From Terebella lapidaria (lineage: Eukaryota; Annelida; Polychaeta; Terebellida; Terebellidae), in the NCBI GenBank assembly GCA_949152475.1, contig OX424564.1, forward strand, positions 35,338,165 to 35,402,164: a DNA stretch of 64,000 nt. The letters run 5' to 3'. Below are positions 11,580 through 23,410 of this stretch, in pieces. Positions within the stretch are counted from its first letter, which is position 1, and the number at the start of each line of letters is the position of its first letter. The notes beneath the pieces were generated by a model. That model saw only the letters and a list, made by a program, of their open reading frames with translations. It was not told where the DNA came from and ran no database searches. A program made the position numbers and the translations under genes.

Positions 11580-14275
11580 AAGTGCCTCTGCTTTTGGAAG
11601 CAGGTGTGAAACCTGCACAACAAGGTTCATCTAGTACACCTTGCACACGTACGCATGGTCAGAGGCCAGAAATCAAAAAGGAAAATAAAAAATTGAGACG
11701 AGCATTGCGAACAATACAAACTCCCCATGGGAAGGTCGCCATGCTGCGGTATATTAAAAAAAGTGTTGCATGAGCAAACAGCGAAACATAATCAAAGTCT
11801 TATGATAGCAAATTAGTAAAGCTTCGTCAGCAGTTACTGAGGAGCAACATTAGAGTGAAGAAGCTGACGAAGGAGATCCAAAGTTCAAAGCAATTCATCA
11901 ACAACCATGAAGATGAAAGAATACAGTTGCAAACAAAGTTGGGAGATGTGCAGCTGTTATATAAAAATCTGCAAGACCATTCCAAGAACACCTCGAGCAG
12001 CTCTTGCAAGATGCCAGTGACATTAAGCTGTATGACGAAAACACTGGACGCTACAATCCTGACACTGTATCATGCATGTTGTCTATGACAGACCTCGGAG
12101 TTTCTTCAGCAGCTGCTGGGCCTGTCATAAGAGAGGTATTGAAATTCTACAGTAAAATACCAGACAGGATACACAGTCGTGGATAGGCTTGTTCACCTGA
12201 AAATACCCACCACACAAGCATGTGCTACAAGTCAACTTCAAGGCAGTGACAACCTGGCGTTAATGGCAGTGAAAGTAAGTATCAATCTATTACCACCAAT
12301 AGTCAGATTTTGATGATGCCAAAAACAAATGTAAAATAGAACAGTTTGGAATAGAAACAAAGCCCGACCAAAAAGTTTATAAATTAATTTTTTTTAATAT
12401 TTTTTTTTAATAAATTAAATTAATTTTGCATGTGAAACATCTAAATTAGGAAGCAAGTGGAATGCATACTTGGTGTCGGATGAGGACACTTACTACCTTC
12501 TAGGACTGAGGGAAATGTCCAACAAGAGTGCCAATACAGCCCTTGATATCTCCAAGGAAATACTTCAGGATCTGAATGACATTTGCCCTCAGGAACCATC
12601 TGATCAACAAAGTCCAGGAAACATAATCCTGAGCAAAATCAAAAACATCATGTCAGACAGAGCTGCCACCGAAAAATCTTTCAACAGATTACTAGAAGAG
12701 TACAGAGAATCAATTCGACCCTCTGTTATTTCATCCTGGGATCATTTGAGTCACGGTCAGCAACAGGGAATTGGAAGGATGAATAATTTCTTCTGTTCTC
12801 TGCACCTCCTTGTTAGCATTGCAGATGCTTGTATTGGTGTACTCATCAACTTTGAGCAGTCAGAAAATTGCAACAGCAATGTGGGGACTAACCTGTTTCC
12901 GAAACCAGGTGAATCCATCACCGTGCAACTACTGCGGCTTTGTTCCAAGGCGTTCACCAGGCGAGGAGCTGATGAAAAGAATGGCTGCTTCAATCAATGG
13001 AGAACTTTCATCGACCAGACTGATCGCTCCAGCATCATTTTCTTCGTTGCACAAATTCTGCATTACAACTTGACCAATGTCAAATTATTCCTGTCTTCGA
13101 CTCATGGCCACAAACATAATGCTGTGAAGCATTGTAGACATTTTGAAAGTTCCACAAATTTCATCATCTTTTCGAGTCCTTGGTTTGATCTCAAAGATCG
13201 TGATTGCTCCACTGTGGCAGATAATCGAGGACAAGGCCACTCATATTCTTGACTTGAATGAGACTCCTGGATTTTCTCCAGAAGAATGCAGAGGACTGCA
13301 CAAAATCTGCAAGGAAATGGACCCTTTTCTGACTTTATCGTCAAGGATAAGGTGTATGACCTGTTGGTGACGGTATCTGACACAGAAAACATTGCCACAA
13401 CTGAAGCTGTGGTCAAATGGTCTGCAAGGCTATCAGTCTTCTGTTAGAAAGAATGGTTGCAGATCATCTGCCAAGTGAAAATTCTATGATGCCGACAACA
13501 TCAGGGATGAAACTACCTTCATCCCACACATTGTGTCTTCCCACACAACAAGAAAACTGAAAGTGTATTTGCTTTGATGGATCACATGATACGCCAGCGT
13601 CCAAATGCTATAACACTAAGCAATGAGGCTTTCTTGTTGTTTTCCTTCAAGAAGTGCAGTGCCCGGCTGCCTGAGAAAGATGACTCGGAGAGGCAGAAGT
13701 TAAAACTTGATGCTAGAAAACAAGCTCCCGAGATTCAGGTGAAATACAAGGAAAAAACTTCCAAAATCCGCGAGGAATGTCGAGCTGCTCTGAAGAAGAA
13801 AGAAGCTGCTATCCAAGCAAATGACCAAAAGGTGCTGCAAGAAAAGGAAATGGTCAAAAACTGGCGAGGAGATCGTCAGTATCTCAGAAAAACGAGAGGC
13901 ACTCAAAATTCAACTGAAGTACAGGACAAATGTCCTCCTTCAGAAGTACCATGACATGTCAGTGTTCAACCTGTTCAAAACCAACGAGAGTGGTAAGAGT
14001 GTTCAACTCAAAATTGAACAGCTCTTCGTAAATCTAGGAAAACTCGTCAGCGATGCCTTGCCAGGTTTATTAGAAGAAGTAGCTTCAGGAAGAACCCCTC
14101 TGCTTGTGGGGAAAAGGATTCATCACAAATGTGGAGAGGAGTTCTACAGGGAAAAAGTCATATCTGTCGTCCAAGGCTATCCTGCTTTATACAACATTCA
14201 ATATGATCAGGAATCTGCAATCTACACGTTCAAGTTACAAGAAGAATATGCCACTGGGATGTGAAAATAGTTGTA
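11580..14275 (+). pseudogene. Multi-copy coiled-coil / Tudor-like family gene, frame-disrupted
   Basis: A series of plus-strand segments reads in the order of one protein. A charged coiled-coil stretch (about 11,855-12,010) is followed by a helical segment (12,004-12,186) and a 260-codon core (12,470-13,252) with MNNFFCSLHLLVSIADA and YYLLGLREM. A lysine/glutamate-rich coiled coil follows (13,574-13,910), then a C-terminal beta-rich domain (about 14,100-14,264) containing LLVGKRIHHKC and YNIQYDQESAIYTFKL, which looks like a Tudor/chromo barrel. I recall this architecture as an uncharacterised, multi-copy family in cnidarian, mollusc, fish and other animal genomes, suggesting a mobile or element-borne gene. 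No DDE or integrase motif can be placed with confidence. Several frame changes occur. The gap 12,190-12,450 has a good donor (GTAAGT near 12,275) and may be a real intron. Function is unknown. Confidence 0.55.
12275..12375 (-). repeat. Copy of the GGTGGTAATAGATTGATAC repeat family
   Basis: Read on the minus strand this segment carries CGGGCTTTGTTTC, a TTTTGG stretch and ATTGGTGGTAATAGATTG in the same order as 17,650-17,750. It sits in the apparent intron of the coiled-coil/Tudor-like gene. Its edge coincides with the GTAAGT donor, so the repeat may have supplied the splice site. Confidence 0.6.
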
Positions 14276-14284
14276 TGACAGTGA

Positions 14285-14785
14285 TCGTTTCTGTGGAGGT
14301 TATGAACTGTGGTTGCAGGTGAGCATGCGCTTGACTTGGCCACATGAAATGCCCGAAGCAGTAGACTTGAAACCTATGTTCTCCACAAGTTTGTAGTACA
14401 TTCAGAAGTCAGCGAGCATCCCGAGGAAAATATTTGCCCATACTCAACAGTAGGAAGTCTCAGAAAAAATACCGAGAAAATAATTGACAGTGTCCGTTGC
14501 TGTGGAGAGTATGAACTGTGGTTGCAGGTGAGCATGTGCTTGACTTGGCCACATGGAATGCCCGAAGCAGAAGGCTTGAAAACTGTGTTATCCACAAGTT
14601 CGTAGTGCATTCATATGTCGGCGAGCATCCCGAGGAAAACATTTGCCCATCATTTTCAATAGTAGGAAGTCTCAGAAAAAATATCGAGAAAATCAGTGAA
14701 AGTGCCCGTCTCTGTGGAGGTTATGAACTGTGGTTGCAGGTGAGCATGTGCTCGACTTGGACACATGAAATGCCTGAGCATTAGG
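14285..14785 (+). repeat. About 210-bp tandem repeat, nearly three copies, each with a splice donor
   Basis: The block TTATGAACTGTGGTTGCAGG followed by TGAGCATG begins copies with donors at 14,319, 14,528 and 14,740 (spacing 209 and 212). Each copy also carries GCGAGCATCCCGAGGAAAA and a TCAGAAAAAATA segment. The repeated junction TTGCAG/GTGAGC has the form of an exon end plus donor. The array lies just 3' of the C-terminal domain of the coiled-coil/Tudor-like gene, whose last exons it probably duplicates. Confidence 0.8.
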
Positions 14786-14799
14786 CTTAGACACTACTA

Positions 14800-17000
14800 T
14801 GTGTTATTATCCACCAATCTGTGCTAAATGTATGTCGATAAACTACCAACACTAATACAAGAGTCGGGAAGGAGGAAATGAAACTACGTACATTCTCAAG
14901 AATCTCCAGGCACGAGTACATTACAATTCTTTGTTGTGGGGAATGTTCTCAGTGTCATCTTATGTTGTATTATGATATTAGTTTTTGGTTGTTCTTTGTG
15001 ATTTTGTGTGTGTTCTGTTCATTATTCCACAAAGCTATGTTTTGAACATTATCCCACTAAGTCATTGTAAGTCCCCATCTGTTATCCTACTAACAAAAAT
15101 GAATAAAAGTGAACTAACACTAACAAAATAGAACCAAAGACATCACCATTTACAAATTTGTTAATATAATAAAAATTTATCATAATGATGATAATTGTAT
15201 CACACCAAATCATGTGATTCATTAGTTTTTCCGTTACCCACCACCTGACTAACAAGAAACATCTAAAAAATACATCAACAAAAATGTTCTTACAAAATGT
15301 TGAAATCCTGTAACATTAAATATCATTATTTAAAAGTATATTTAAATGTTGAACAACATTATTTTTGTTACATTATTTTTGTTCCGTCTCAACTTATAAT
15401 CTATTCATCTTATTCACAGGTAGAGAAGGACACCCTAGTCACAAGGTGACAACACAGGGATTCAAGGGCCGCAAGGGACAACTTCAAATGGTAAACGCAC
15501 TGAGCCCAATGCTGTATGGTAAATGTGGGTAAAATAACATTTTACTACGACTACTTATGGTATCAACTGACCGGGGGAAATTATCAATAGGACAATTATT
15601 AGACCTCTATTATAACTATGTATTTCTTCGTAGTCTATATGAGAGGTTTCTAGAAGTTGAACCAGGTTTCTGTTTGCTTGCTGTGGGGGTGATTTTGCGG
15701 GGTTGAATGGTCAAATGACCATAAAATTTACGTTGTCCACCAATTACCCCCATAGCATGATAGCAGCATAAAAGGAACAGTACCTTAGTGATGGGTTTAT
15801 TAAATCACACTATCATAATCATGGGGAAAATAGCTATAATTTAACAATATATGAGAAAAACCTTTTAACCATTCAAGTAATGGAACTTGCTTCTGAAAAG
15901 ACTTTCGTCACGAACCTTCTTCTGTCCTAGAATACGGAATCAGGCTGGAAATCGCCGTCGTACTCCTTTTCTATAAATAAAGATGTATTCTATTCCCCCA
16001 TGATAACATCAGCATCCCACATACCTCTTGCAATGTTGTGCCACCCAATGTCATGGTCGATGGGACATATAATTTCTGACAGGATCCTTAATTTTGCATG
16101 TCAGCATCGTTCTTGATGAAAATATATCAGACACGATTTCACAACTTGTCGTTCGAGCGGACTACACACATCTCGTATTCTCCAGATCAAAGGTGCAGAA
16201 CCGATATTATTATCACTTGTAGCTCGTGATAACGGTGTGTTAAAAAAGTTGACAGTTATTTCATACAGTGTAATGAATTTTTGTAATGAATTACTTGTCT
16301 GTCCTGCAAATGAAGCAGCAAACATCTAGTATATATATTTCTGGTGTGCTCTGCATATAAATGACAATGAGAAAAAAGTGCCCTAGACGTATGACGAATA
16401 AGTGAGGTTTTCCTGTTGTGTCACCGGCCAGAAGCTTGGAAAATATGATGAATGATGAATCCAAAAATTGTCGTGAAGATTTCGGCTACTGCGGTCATAA
16501 TTAGGGCTAAGACAGCTTACGCTACAGTGGCAAACTGACAAAGTTCAAATATTCTCCAGCTGAATGACCATTTAGAGCTCTCGTTTTCATTGTATGTTAA
16601 AACTAAGGGCTTCTCATTTGTGTGAGATTCGATCAGTGATATACGCTCTTGAGGATTGCCTCATCATTTCAGAAATATACGACCGTAAACTTGAAGATAA
16701 TATATCCCATTTTGAGTGACTGTCATTGTTTGTTTTTTTTTCAAAGTAAACAAAAGCTAGAGGAAATGAAGAAAAAATTCAAAATTCTAAAGGGATTAGT
16801 TTGGGGACTAATCCACATCATTAACATGCGAAGTTTCAAAAGATTCCACTAAGCTGTCTCGAACAAGAAGAGGTTTGTGGAATCAATACCCAGTATTAAG
16901 TATTCCGAGCAAACAAAACAGGGTCCGTTATCCAATCTCATAGTCCGGGGACAGAAGGTCATATCAGGCATATGAAGTGAGAGAAAAGAAAAATGATGAT
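14800..17000. other. AT-rich DNA with one exon-like block
   Basis: At 15,421-15,532, after a pyrimidine-rich stretch ending in TTCACAG, there is a short open frame reading KGRKGQLQMVNALSPMLYG before a stop. It may be a 3' exon of the upstream multi-copy gene. The rest, including 15,540-17,000, shows only short frames and AT-rich low-complexity sequence, with a TAATATTG-rich tract at 17,005-17,105. Confidence 0.35.
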
Positions 17001-17099
17001 GATATGTAATATTGTAATATTAATATTGCAATGTATTATTGCAAATATTGTAATGTAATATTGTAATGTAATTGTAATTAATATTGTAATGTAATATTG

Positions 17100-17335
17100 C
17101 AAAGTCCAAAATGGGGCATTTGTTTTGCGAAAATGGCCACCATTTTAGGAATACTGAGAAAAAAAAAAAATCACTCTTGAAAATTTTTGTTTAGCATTTT
17201 TGTGCAAAATTTTCTGAACATTTTGACCGTAAACTTCGAAAATAAAAAATGTGGACAATGACTGACGGATGCAACGTCATGCCAGTATGTTTATGGACCA
17301 AAGGTTCGGTAACCTTGAAGTAATGACACTATTCA
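17100..17335 (+). repeat. Diverged fragment of the TTACCGG-family repeat
   Basis: Landmarks are CCAAAATGGGGCATTTG, TTTTGTGCAAAATTT, AAAAATGTGGACAATGACT, GCAACGTCATGCCAGTA and ACCAAAGGTTCGGTAACC. They are in the same order as the type-2 ends near 49.3-49.5 and 51.2-51.7 kb. No coding frame is present. Confidence 0.65.
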
Positions 17336-17619
17336 ATCCATTGCATGAAATACAATGATGGTGCCTTCAAAAGTTAACTTTTTTTTTGAGAACTTAAATT
17401 TTGGTGATTGGCGTCCAAACTTTGGCGTCTAAACAGCTAATGTTTAGAAAATATATTTGATTCCTACTAATCTACGGTCTATTCTGTGTAACGACAAAAG
17501 AAATTGTGTACTGGTTCTTTCAGTGACATTGTAGTTGATCTATCTGAGTTATTCTATTCACAAGGTTAAGCCTACCATGAGATGAGTGAGTTGGACAAAG
17601 CAGGATTTTTAAGGTGAAG

Positions 17620-17755
17620 CTCCATGACGCCAGTGTGTCTTTTGATAAACTGTTTGGTCGGGCTTTGTTTCTATTGCAAAATGTATTTTACCTTTGTTAT
17701 TGGAATCATCAAATTTTGGCTTTATTGGTGGTAATAGATTGATACTTACATCCAA
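17620..17755 (+). repeat. Best copy of the GACGCCAGTGTG / GGTGGTAATAG repeat
   Basis: The element runs from ATGACGCCAGTGTGTCTT through GTTTGGTCGGGCTTTGTTTC, ATTGCAAAATGTATTTTAC and ATCATCAAATTTTGG to GGTGGTAATAGATTGATAC. Partial copies lie at 18,160-18,240 (plus), 7,185-7,240 (minus), 12,275-12,375 (minus), 19,920-19,940, 9,600-9,630 and 54,410-54,465 (plus). It has no ORF or tRNA promoter boxes, so it is most likely a non-autonomous DNA element or SINE-like unit. Confidence 0.65.
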
Positions 17756-18442
17756 TATTTCGTGTTATGTATTTTCAGAAAACAATCTACTGCGGATCGA
17801 GAATTGAAATTTAGACACAGACAACCCTTCCGAAATTTGCATAAATTGTTACCTTTCACAACAAATTCATCATAACCCAACTGAAATTGACGATGTATCA
17901 AATATCGTATGACACTAAATTACCAAGTATTACGAGTGATCAAAACGTGTCTGCAAAAGCGGAAAAAAATTGTGTAATTTCATGAACCACATCAACTCCG
18001 TAGCCTCTTGGCTTGTGATTAGGTACTTATATACATGTCATATATATTCTTTGGGGTTTGTTTCGGAATTATAAAGTATTTTCATACGTTGTTGGGCAGT
18101 TGTATACTAATTCCATCAGGTGTACAGTAGAAACAACTACATTTAACACACTGACTTCCATGATGACGCCAGTGTGTCTTCTGATAAACTGTTTGGTCGG
18201 GCTTTGAATATATTGCAAAATGTATTTTACGTGACATCCGCTAGGAATTTAAAAATACAACCATTTCTCATGTTGGTTATCGAACTTCTTGAAGGCAGCT
18301 ATTATTCGAGGCAATTCGGGATTATCTCCATATATTCAAATTCAAATGCAGTGGATTGGAACTGGCTATCCCCGCGAAAATCAATGCGAGGGCAGTAAGT
18401 TTCATCCACTGAAAACCGCATTCCCATGACTGTGTTTCAACT

Positions 18443-18448
18443 TTTATT
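18443..18448 (-). terminator. Poly(A) signal candidate for the globin gene
   Basis: AATAAA on the minus strand about 370 bases 3' of the globin stop codon. It is plausible by position only. Confidence 0.35.
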
Positions 18449-18816
18449 GACACGGGTATGTATTCACAAGAAACTGGTCACCAACGAAAATGTAAAGTAC
18501 ATGTATGTGTACCGAGCATCAACAAGTTTGAGACATACACATCAATTGAGCACACATTGAGCACGTGACATATGAGAAAGCATATCCATAATATATATAT
18601 AAAAGCACACTTTTATGCAAGCTCATTTTACCCACGCACCTGAACGTTTAACTGTAGGCGAGTGTTATTCAGGTTTCGATTTGCTTCACATAGAAGGTCA
18701 TAAAGAAAGCATAGAATATTCCGACAATATATGCGTGGGTATGATATATATCCACAACAAACAGTATCGATCAGTGTATTGTGGTCACGTGACGACACTC
18801 TCCCAATCGGCATTGA

Positions 18817-21800
18817 CTAGTCTGATTCCCCAGTAACATCCTTGACCTCTAAATCACTATTTGTGTCATTAGGCTCTCTCCGTTTCTTGCCAACTAAGAC
18901 AATCGAGCCCAGGATGAAGTCTATGGTCTTGATGTAAATGGCCTCCACTGCCGGGGTAAACCGTGCTCCTAGGGTATTCCTTATAGCGGTCATAAACGGC
19001 TCCTTGATTTTCTAAGAGAAAAAAAATATGGCAGATGAAAATCGAAAAATTTCTGACGATTTGGTACTACTTGGAACACTGAAAATATCCAATTCAACTA
19101 AGCTCTGATATTTTTGCGTCCAGAACAAGGAACACTTTTTAGAACGCATTGGCAGAACTGACCCTGACGTTTTCGAAGTTGAACTCATTAATCTTGAAAT
19201 CGTGCGTGTCTACGAGAGCCCCGACCATCGCCATGACGTAGTCCATATCGTCCAAGTTGGCGATGATGTCATCGATGGCGCACATAACGGAGAGCGCATG
19301 CGTCTGGAAGGCCTTGCTCTCGCGCATGTCTGCCTCAGTTCGGATGTCTTGGAACATGGAGAAATAACCCTGCACGTCTTTGTTTTCCTGGAACAGACTG
19401 TGGTTGGGACCGGAGGAGGGAGTGAAGGCCAGGATAGAGTGTCAATAAGGGATGAGGTCACATTGCACAACATGTATGATTATTTGCGAAAAAACATAAT
19501 TTCCCACACAATATTTAGATATTCGATATTTAATGTTCGCTGTCGGGCTTGAACTACACAGCCATAAATTATTTATCATAGAAGGGGGGTAATGTACCTT
19601 TGAAAAATTCAATGAATACTGTTATGGTATGAATATTGAACAACTTGATGCGAAAGCGCGCTCTGTCTTGTGGAACTGTCTCTGGACATTCGTTGTCGAA
19701 ACACCACTGTAGAAGCTCTAACACGGGAGCAATAAATGAAGTATTCCGGAGATCTGACACAGATACAGACAATAGTGATGACAGTGATCACCACATAATC
19801 AGAACGCCTCAAATGCTATAGGAAGCTGACACGATAGATGACGACAAAACACGTCATTATCGTTCTGTCACTATCTGTTTGTCACAATACTGCGTGGCAG
19901 TATGTCGAACACATTTCGTCCCAATGACGCCAGTGTGACGTACGAATCCTTTGGCAGGATGCTGTTCTATGTTTATCGATGTTTTCTAATGGCATCATCA
20001 TAATCTTATGATACCGACAAAACGTCATAAAACATTGACCATATTGAATAGAACCCTGTCGAGCCACTGTCATATAAAACACCATGTTCTCTTATTAAAT
20101 AAAGTGCAGACGGGCGGACTTTCCAATTTCAGGAGCCACATTGCAGCAGGTGCGTGAGATGATGAGAAACGATCACATGTAATTAATTTGTTGCAACCTC
20201 AAACGTAGTAATGTGCCATCTTGGAGAGCCCGTGTGTTTATACACACAGCAATAAATTAATTGTCCATGGTGTTACAGTGAGTATCCTTAAGGAATGTTT
20301 TTCATTATTCATGCAGTGTGATCTGGATAGCGGTCCTACCATGATTGTTCAATAAGTCAAACATTTCTCAATGCATGATGTAAGTAGTATTTATGGCCTT
20401 TTCCTAGTTTCTCTACACACCCAATGGAAATCTTGTGATTTTTCCCCCATCATGATTGATTGGCCTCTGCCATGACAAACCCCGCCCTATCTCGACTTCA
20501 GGTTGGGAGAGCCAGTGCTGTATCCTTGTCATGGTACACAGGGTAGTTTGTCACACTGTAAATACCAGGTTTGCCACGAACTGTCCATGCCCCGATATGG
20601 CTTTGTGACACTTCTGCCGTGACTTCGGACGAATGTAGTATAACACACGACACCAGCGAATCATTCTTCAAGCTAATGCACGCACGAGGCGTATGGAGCC
20701 CCTACTATGGCATGGCAAGGGAAACTTCATAAACCATTCTCTCAATCTGTTAAATCGTTGTTCAATTTAGTGAACTGTTCACTCAATATAATGAATTGCC
20801 TGTTCGGTGTATTATATCATTCACAAATTGAACTAACGGTTTAATGAATTGAGTGAACCGTTGATTAGCTCAGTTTAACAAACTGTTCAGTCAATTATAC
20901 TTGAGAAACTGAGAAAACTGTAATGCATTGAGTTAACGATTTATGAAATTGAACTAACGGTTTAATGAATTGAGTGAACCGTTGATTAGCTCAGTTTAAC
21001 AAACTGTTCACTCAATATAATTGACAAACTGAAGGAACTGTGTAGTATATAGAGTGAATGATTTGTCAAGCCAATCCTGTGAACGATATAAATTTTAATA
21101 GATGATTTATCATATCAAGTGAACAATAAATTACATCTGGTGAACGATATAACAAATTTAGTGAGCAGTTTGTAAATCGAACGAACGATTACTTTTATTC
21201 TCATGTCATGTCTTATCAGGGGACATATTGTTGCCAGGTAATTCGAATGAATCTGATCCGTCTTGTTTCCAGTTGACGATGTTGACGCGAGGCATTAATA
21301 AACGAACTACATTCGATATTTTTTCAATACCCTCTCAGAGCAAGATGGTGGCAGGCAAGCAGCTCCGAGATGGTTATTTTATGCGCAAGGAATCGTCTCA
21401 ATGTGCATAATATAAGACCGTGCATGTTTACGTTAGTGCTTCATTCAGTAAAATCAAGCGTTTGAAATATTCGGTAAGAACTATCTACCGTAATGTCAAA
21501 TTTTCATATGCGAGTACTACTATAATGTCTAATATCAGGACGTAAGATCAATTTATTATGTTATGCCCTCGTGTTTAGTGTCATTGAGGAATATAGGCTT
21601 ATATAATGGTTAATTTATTATGTATAATCATGTATATCTTATGATTAGGCCTAACAGCTGGTTCTGAGTCGAGTGGAATGCGATTTAAAGGATGTTGGAA
21701 ATCCCAGGCCAATGATGGTATTACTCTCCGCTGGAGAGTGGTTCATTTGCGAGAATCCTGGAGCACGGTATGGACCACCATCAGCAATCTGAATCCCATT

Positions 21801-23410
21801 ACATATGGTTATTTGGACCAGCAAAGTGGGGAAAACAGGCTCAACACTGTCAGTTATGAGTAAGGAAATAATGACAACTCCGAGATCCTTCTTTGTGCGC
21901 AGGAATCACATGGTTCGGAGCTGTAAGCATCGACCCACTTGCCCAACAGCAAACGTTCTTCTCTAATGTAAGCATTTGTTGTCTATGTTGACAGAATTTC
22001 ATTTCACCCAGTCACTCTTGGTGACACACAATATTCGTGTAAAGTTAGTATCAGAGAAATCTTTTAGGAAAGTCGATGGAATGGTGTGGAACAGGCAATT
22101 AGGAAAATTGACGAGCACCAACGATTGGTAAGATGCTGACCGTGTAGGCCTACTGTCTGGGAGAAACTTATAGAGAAGATGTTCGTGGGATTTTGAAATT
22201 GAAGCTACTATCGCTAGATAGTCATAATCAGAATCATTGTGTAAGCTAGTGATTATGGCCCTGGAATCGACCACACAAACAACGAATACAACGTGATATT
22301 TGGGATGAATTGTCCAATCCCTAGGAGACACGCTCTAAGGGCACCCATTATGAATTAGCAACACAATATATACTACAAGTTCTAACGGAAATGTACATGA
22401 ATAAGTACAAAAAATAATCATGCCTCATAACGGAGAGCACAACATTTCATTCCACTGAAATGGATGGCAGTCTTCTGGAAGAGGCGGAGAGCCCAACTAA
22501 CCAATTCTATTACACAGCCACGAACCTAAAGAAACTGACGAAATGGAATCCAGAGTCCGCTTCGTGAAAGACAAATTTGGAAACTTATGCTTCAAAATTA
22601 AAGTGCGTCATCAAATTCATGTCTCTCCTGACAGTGAATTATGTTCAGTGTTCAGATTCAGAGCGTTCTCGTAAAACAAAGAATGCTGGTGCAACTCCTG
22701 CCTGGAATTCGCTTATTCTCTGAATTGCGGAACACCAAGAGCCCTTCGTCATCTTGCTGTACGTTGTTAAGATTCGAAATTCCGAAGTTCATTATTGCAT
22801 CTGAGTGGCATGTCTCTGTCACCGATAAAGACAGATGAAGGCTATCTATCTAGCACGATCATTTGTCTGTCGCCACCTTCCTACGTGTGAAATGACGACA
22901 ATAGGGTATCAACTATGCATGTGCTGGAAATAATCATCAACCTTCTCGAGATTATTGGGGAGTTCATTGTGAACACCACGACTGACGATTGAAAAACAGA
23001 TTCTGACATTCGTCGGTTTTTCGTCAACATTTTGTGTTACTAAGTGCTTAAGCGGATCTTGTTTTTCACATCAAATTTTAATGACATCAACTAACTCGTG
23101 TTATGCTAATATGTGTATATATACTATTCATCTTGGATTCACAATATAGCATTCTTGGTGACGTAAAACTCAAGTAAGGGTATCTAGATAATGTTTACCG
23201 TATGAACATGTTGACTGCCGTTTCGGCGATCTCGCGGTTGATGACTTTCCAGGACTTGCTGAGTGTGAACCGTTCTTTCTTGGTGAGCGGACACCTGCTG
23301 TCTTCTCTGTATGCGTCCTCGAAGCGGTAATCTTCCGGGACCTCGTCCTTCCGCCCGGTCCCGATTGACCCTGACACCGGATCCGTCGGCTTGGCTGGGG
23401 CGCAACCCAT
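18817..23410 (-). CDS. Globin X-like, acylated membrane globin (3 exons, 213 aa)
   Basis: The exons are 23,410-23,199, 19,397-19,163 and 19,011-18,817. They are joined at GT-AG sites with phases 2/1 and 0/0, and the total is exactly 214 codons including TAG. The start is the ATG giving Met-Gly-Cys, an N-myristoylation plus palmitoylation motif known from globin X proteins, so the product is probably tethered to the plasma membrane. The globin fold begins at LTKKERFTLSKSWKVI (residues 42-57). Distal His104 (FQTHALSVM) and proximal His136 (VDTHDF) are 32 residues apart, as in neuroglobin and globin X. The C-terminal H helix is FTPAVEAIYIKTIDFILGS, followed by a charged tail. Globin X members bind oxygen and NO and are proposed to act in redox chemistry or lipid protection at membranes. 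Fewer introns than many globin X genes is the only oddity. Another acylated invertebrate globin class is possible. Confidence 0.9.
19398..23198 (-). other. Globin intron 1 (3.8 kb)
   Basis: This is the large first intron. It contains a fragment of the GACGCCAGTGTG family (19,920), an AT-rich repeat at 20,740-21,190, and short open frames on both strands (such as 21,678-21,863 and 21,999-22,331) that lack splice sites or motifs. I see no nested gene. Confidence 0.6.
20830..21030. repeat. Duplicated AT-rich inverted-repeat unit, 118-bp spacing
   Basis: The block ATTGAACTAACGGTTTAATG to TTAACAAACTGTTCA occurs at about 20,835-20,897 and again at 20,952-21,015. Inside each unit AACGGTT and AACCGTT face each other and can pair. 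Related GAACGAT/TGAACGAT motifs continue to 21,190. No gene is present. Confidence 0.6.

Noticed and set aside
12470-13252. A host gene of known function, or a named transposase
   Set aside because: No DDE, integrase or other catalytic motif could be placed. The family is multi-copy and uncharacterised, so I give no function.
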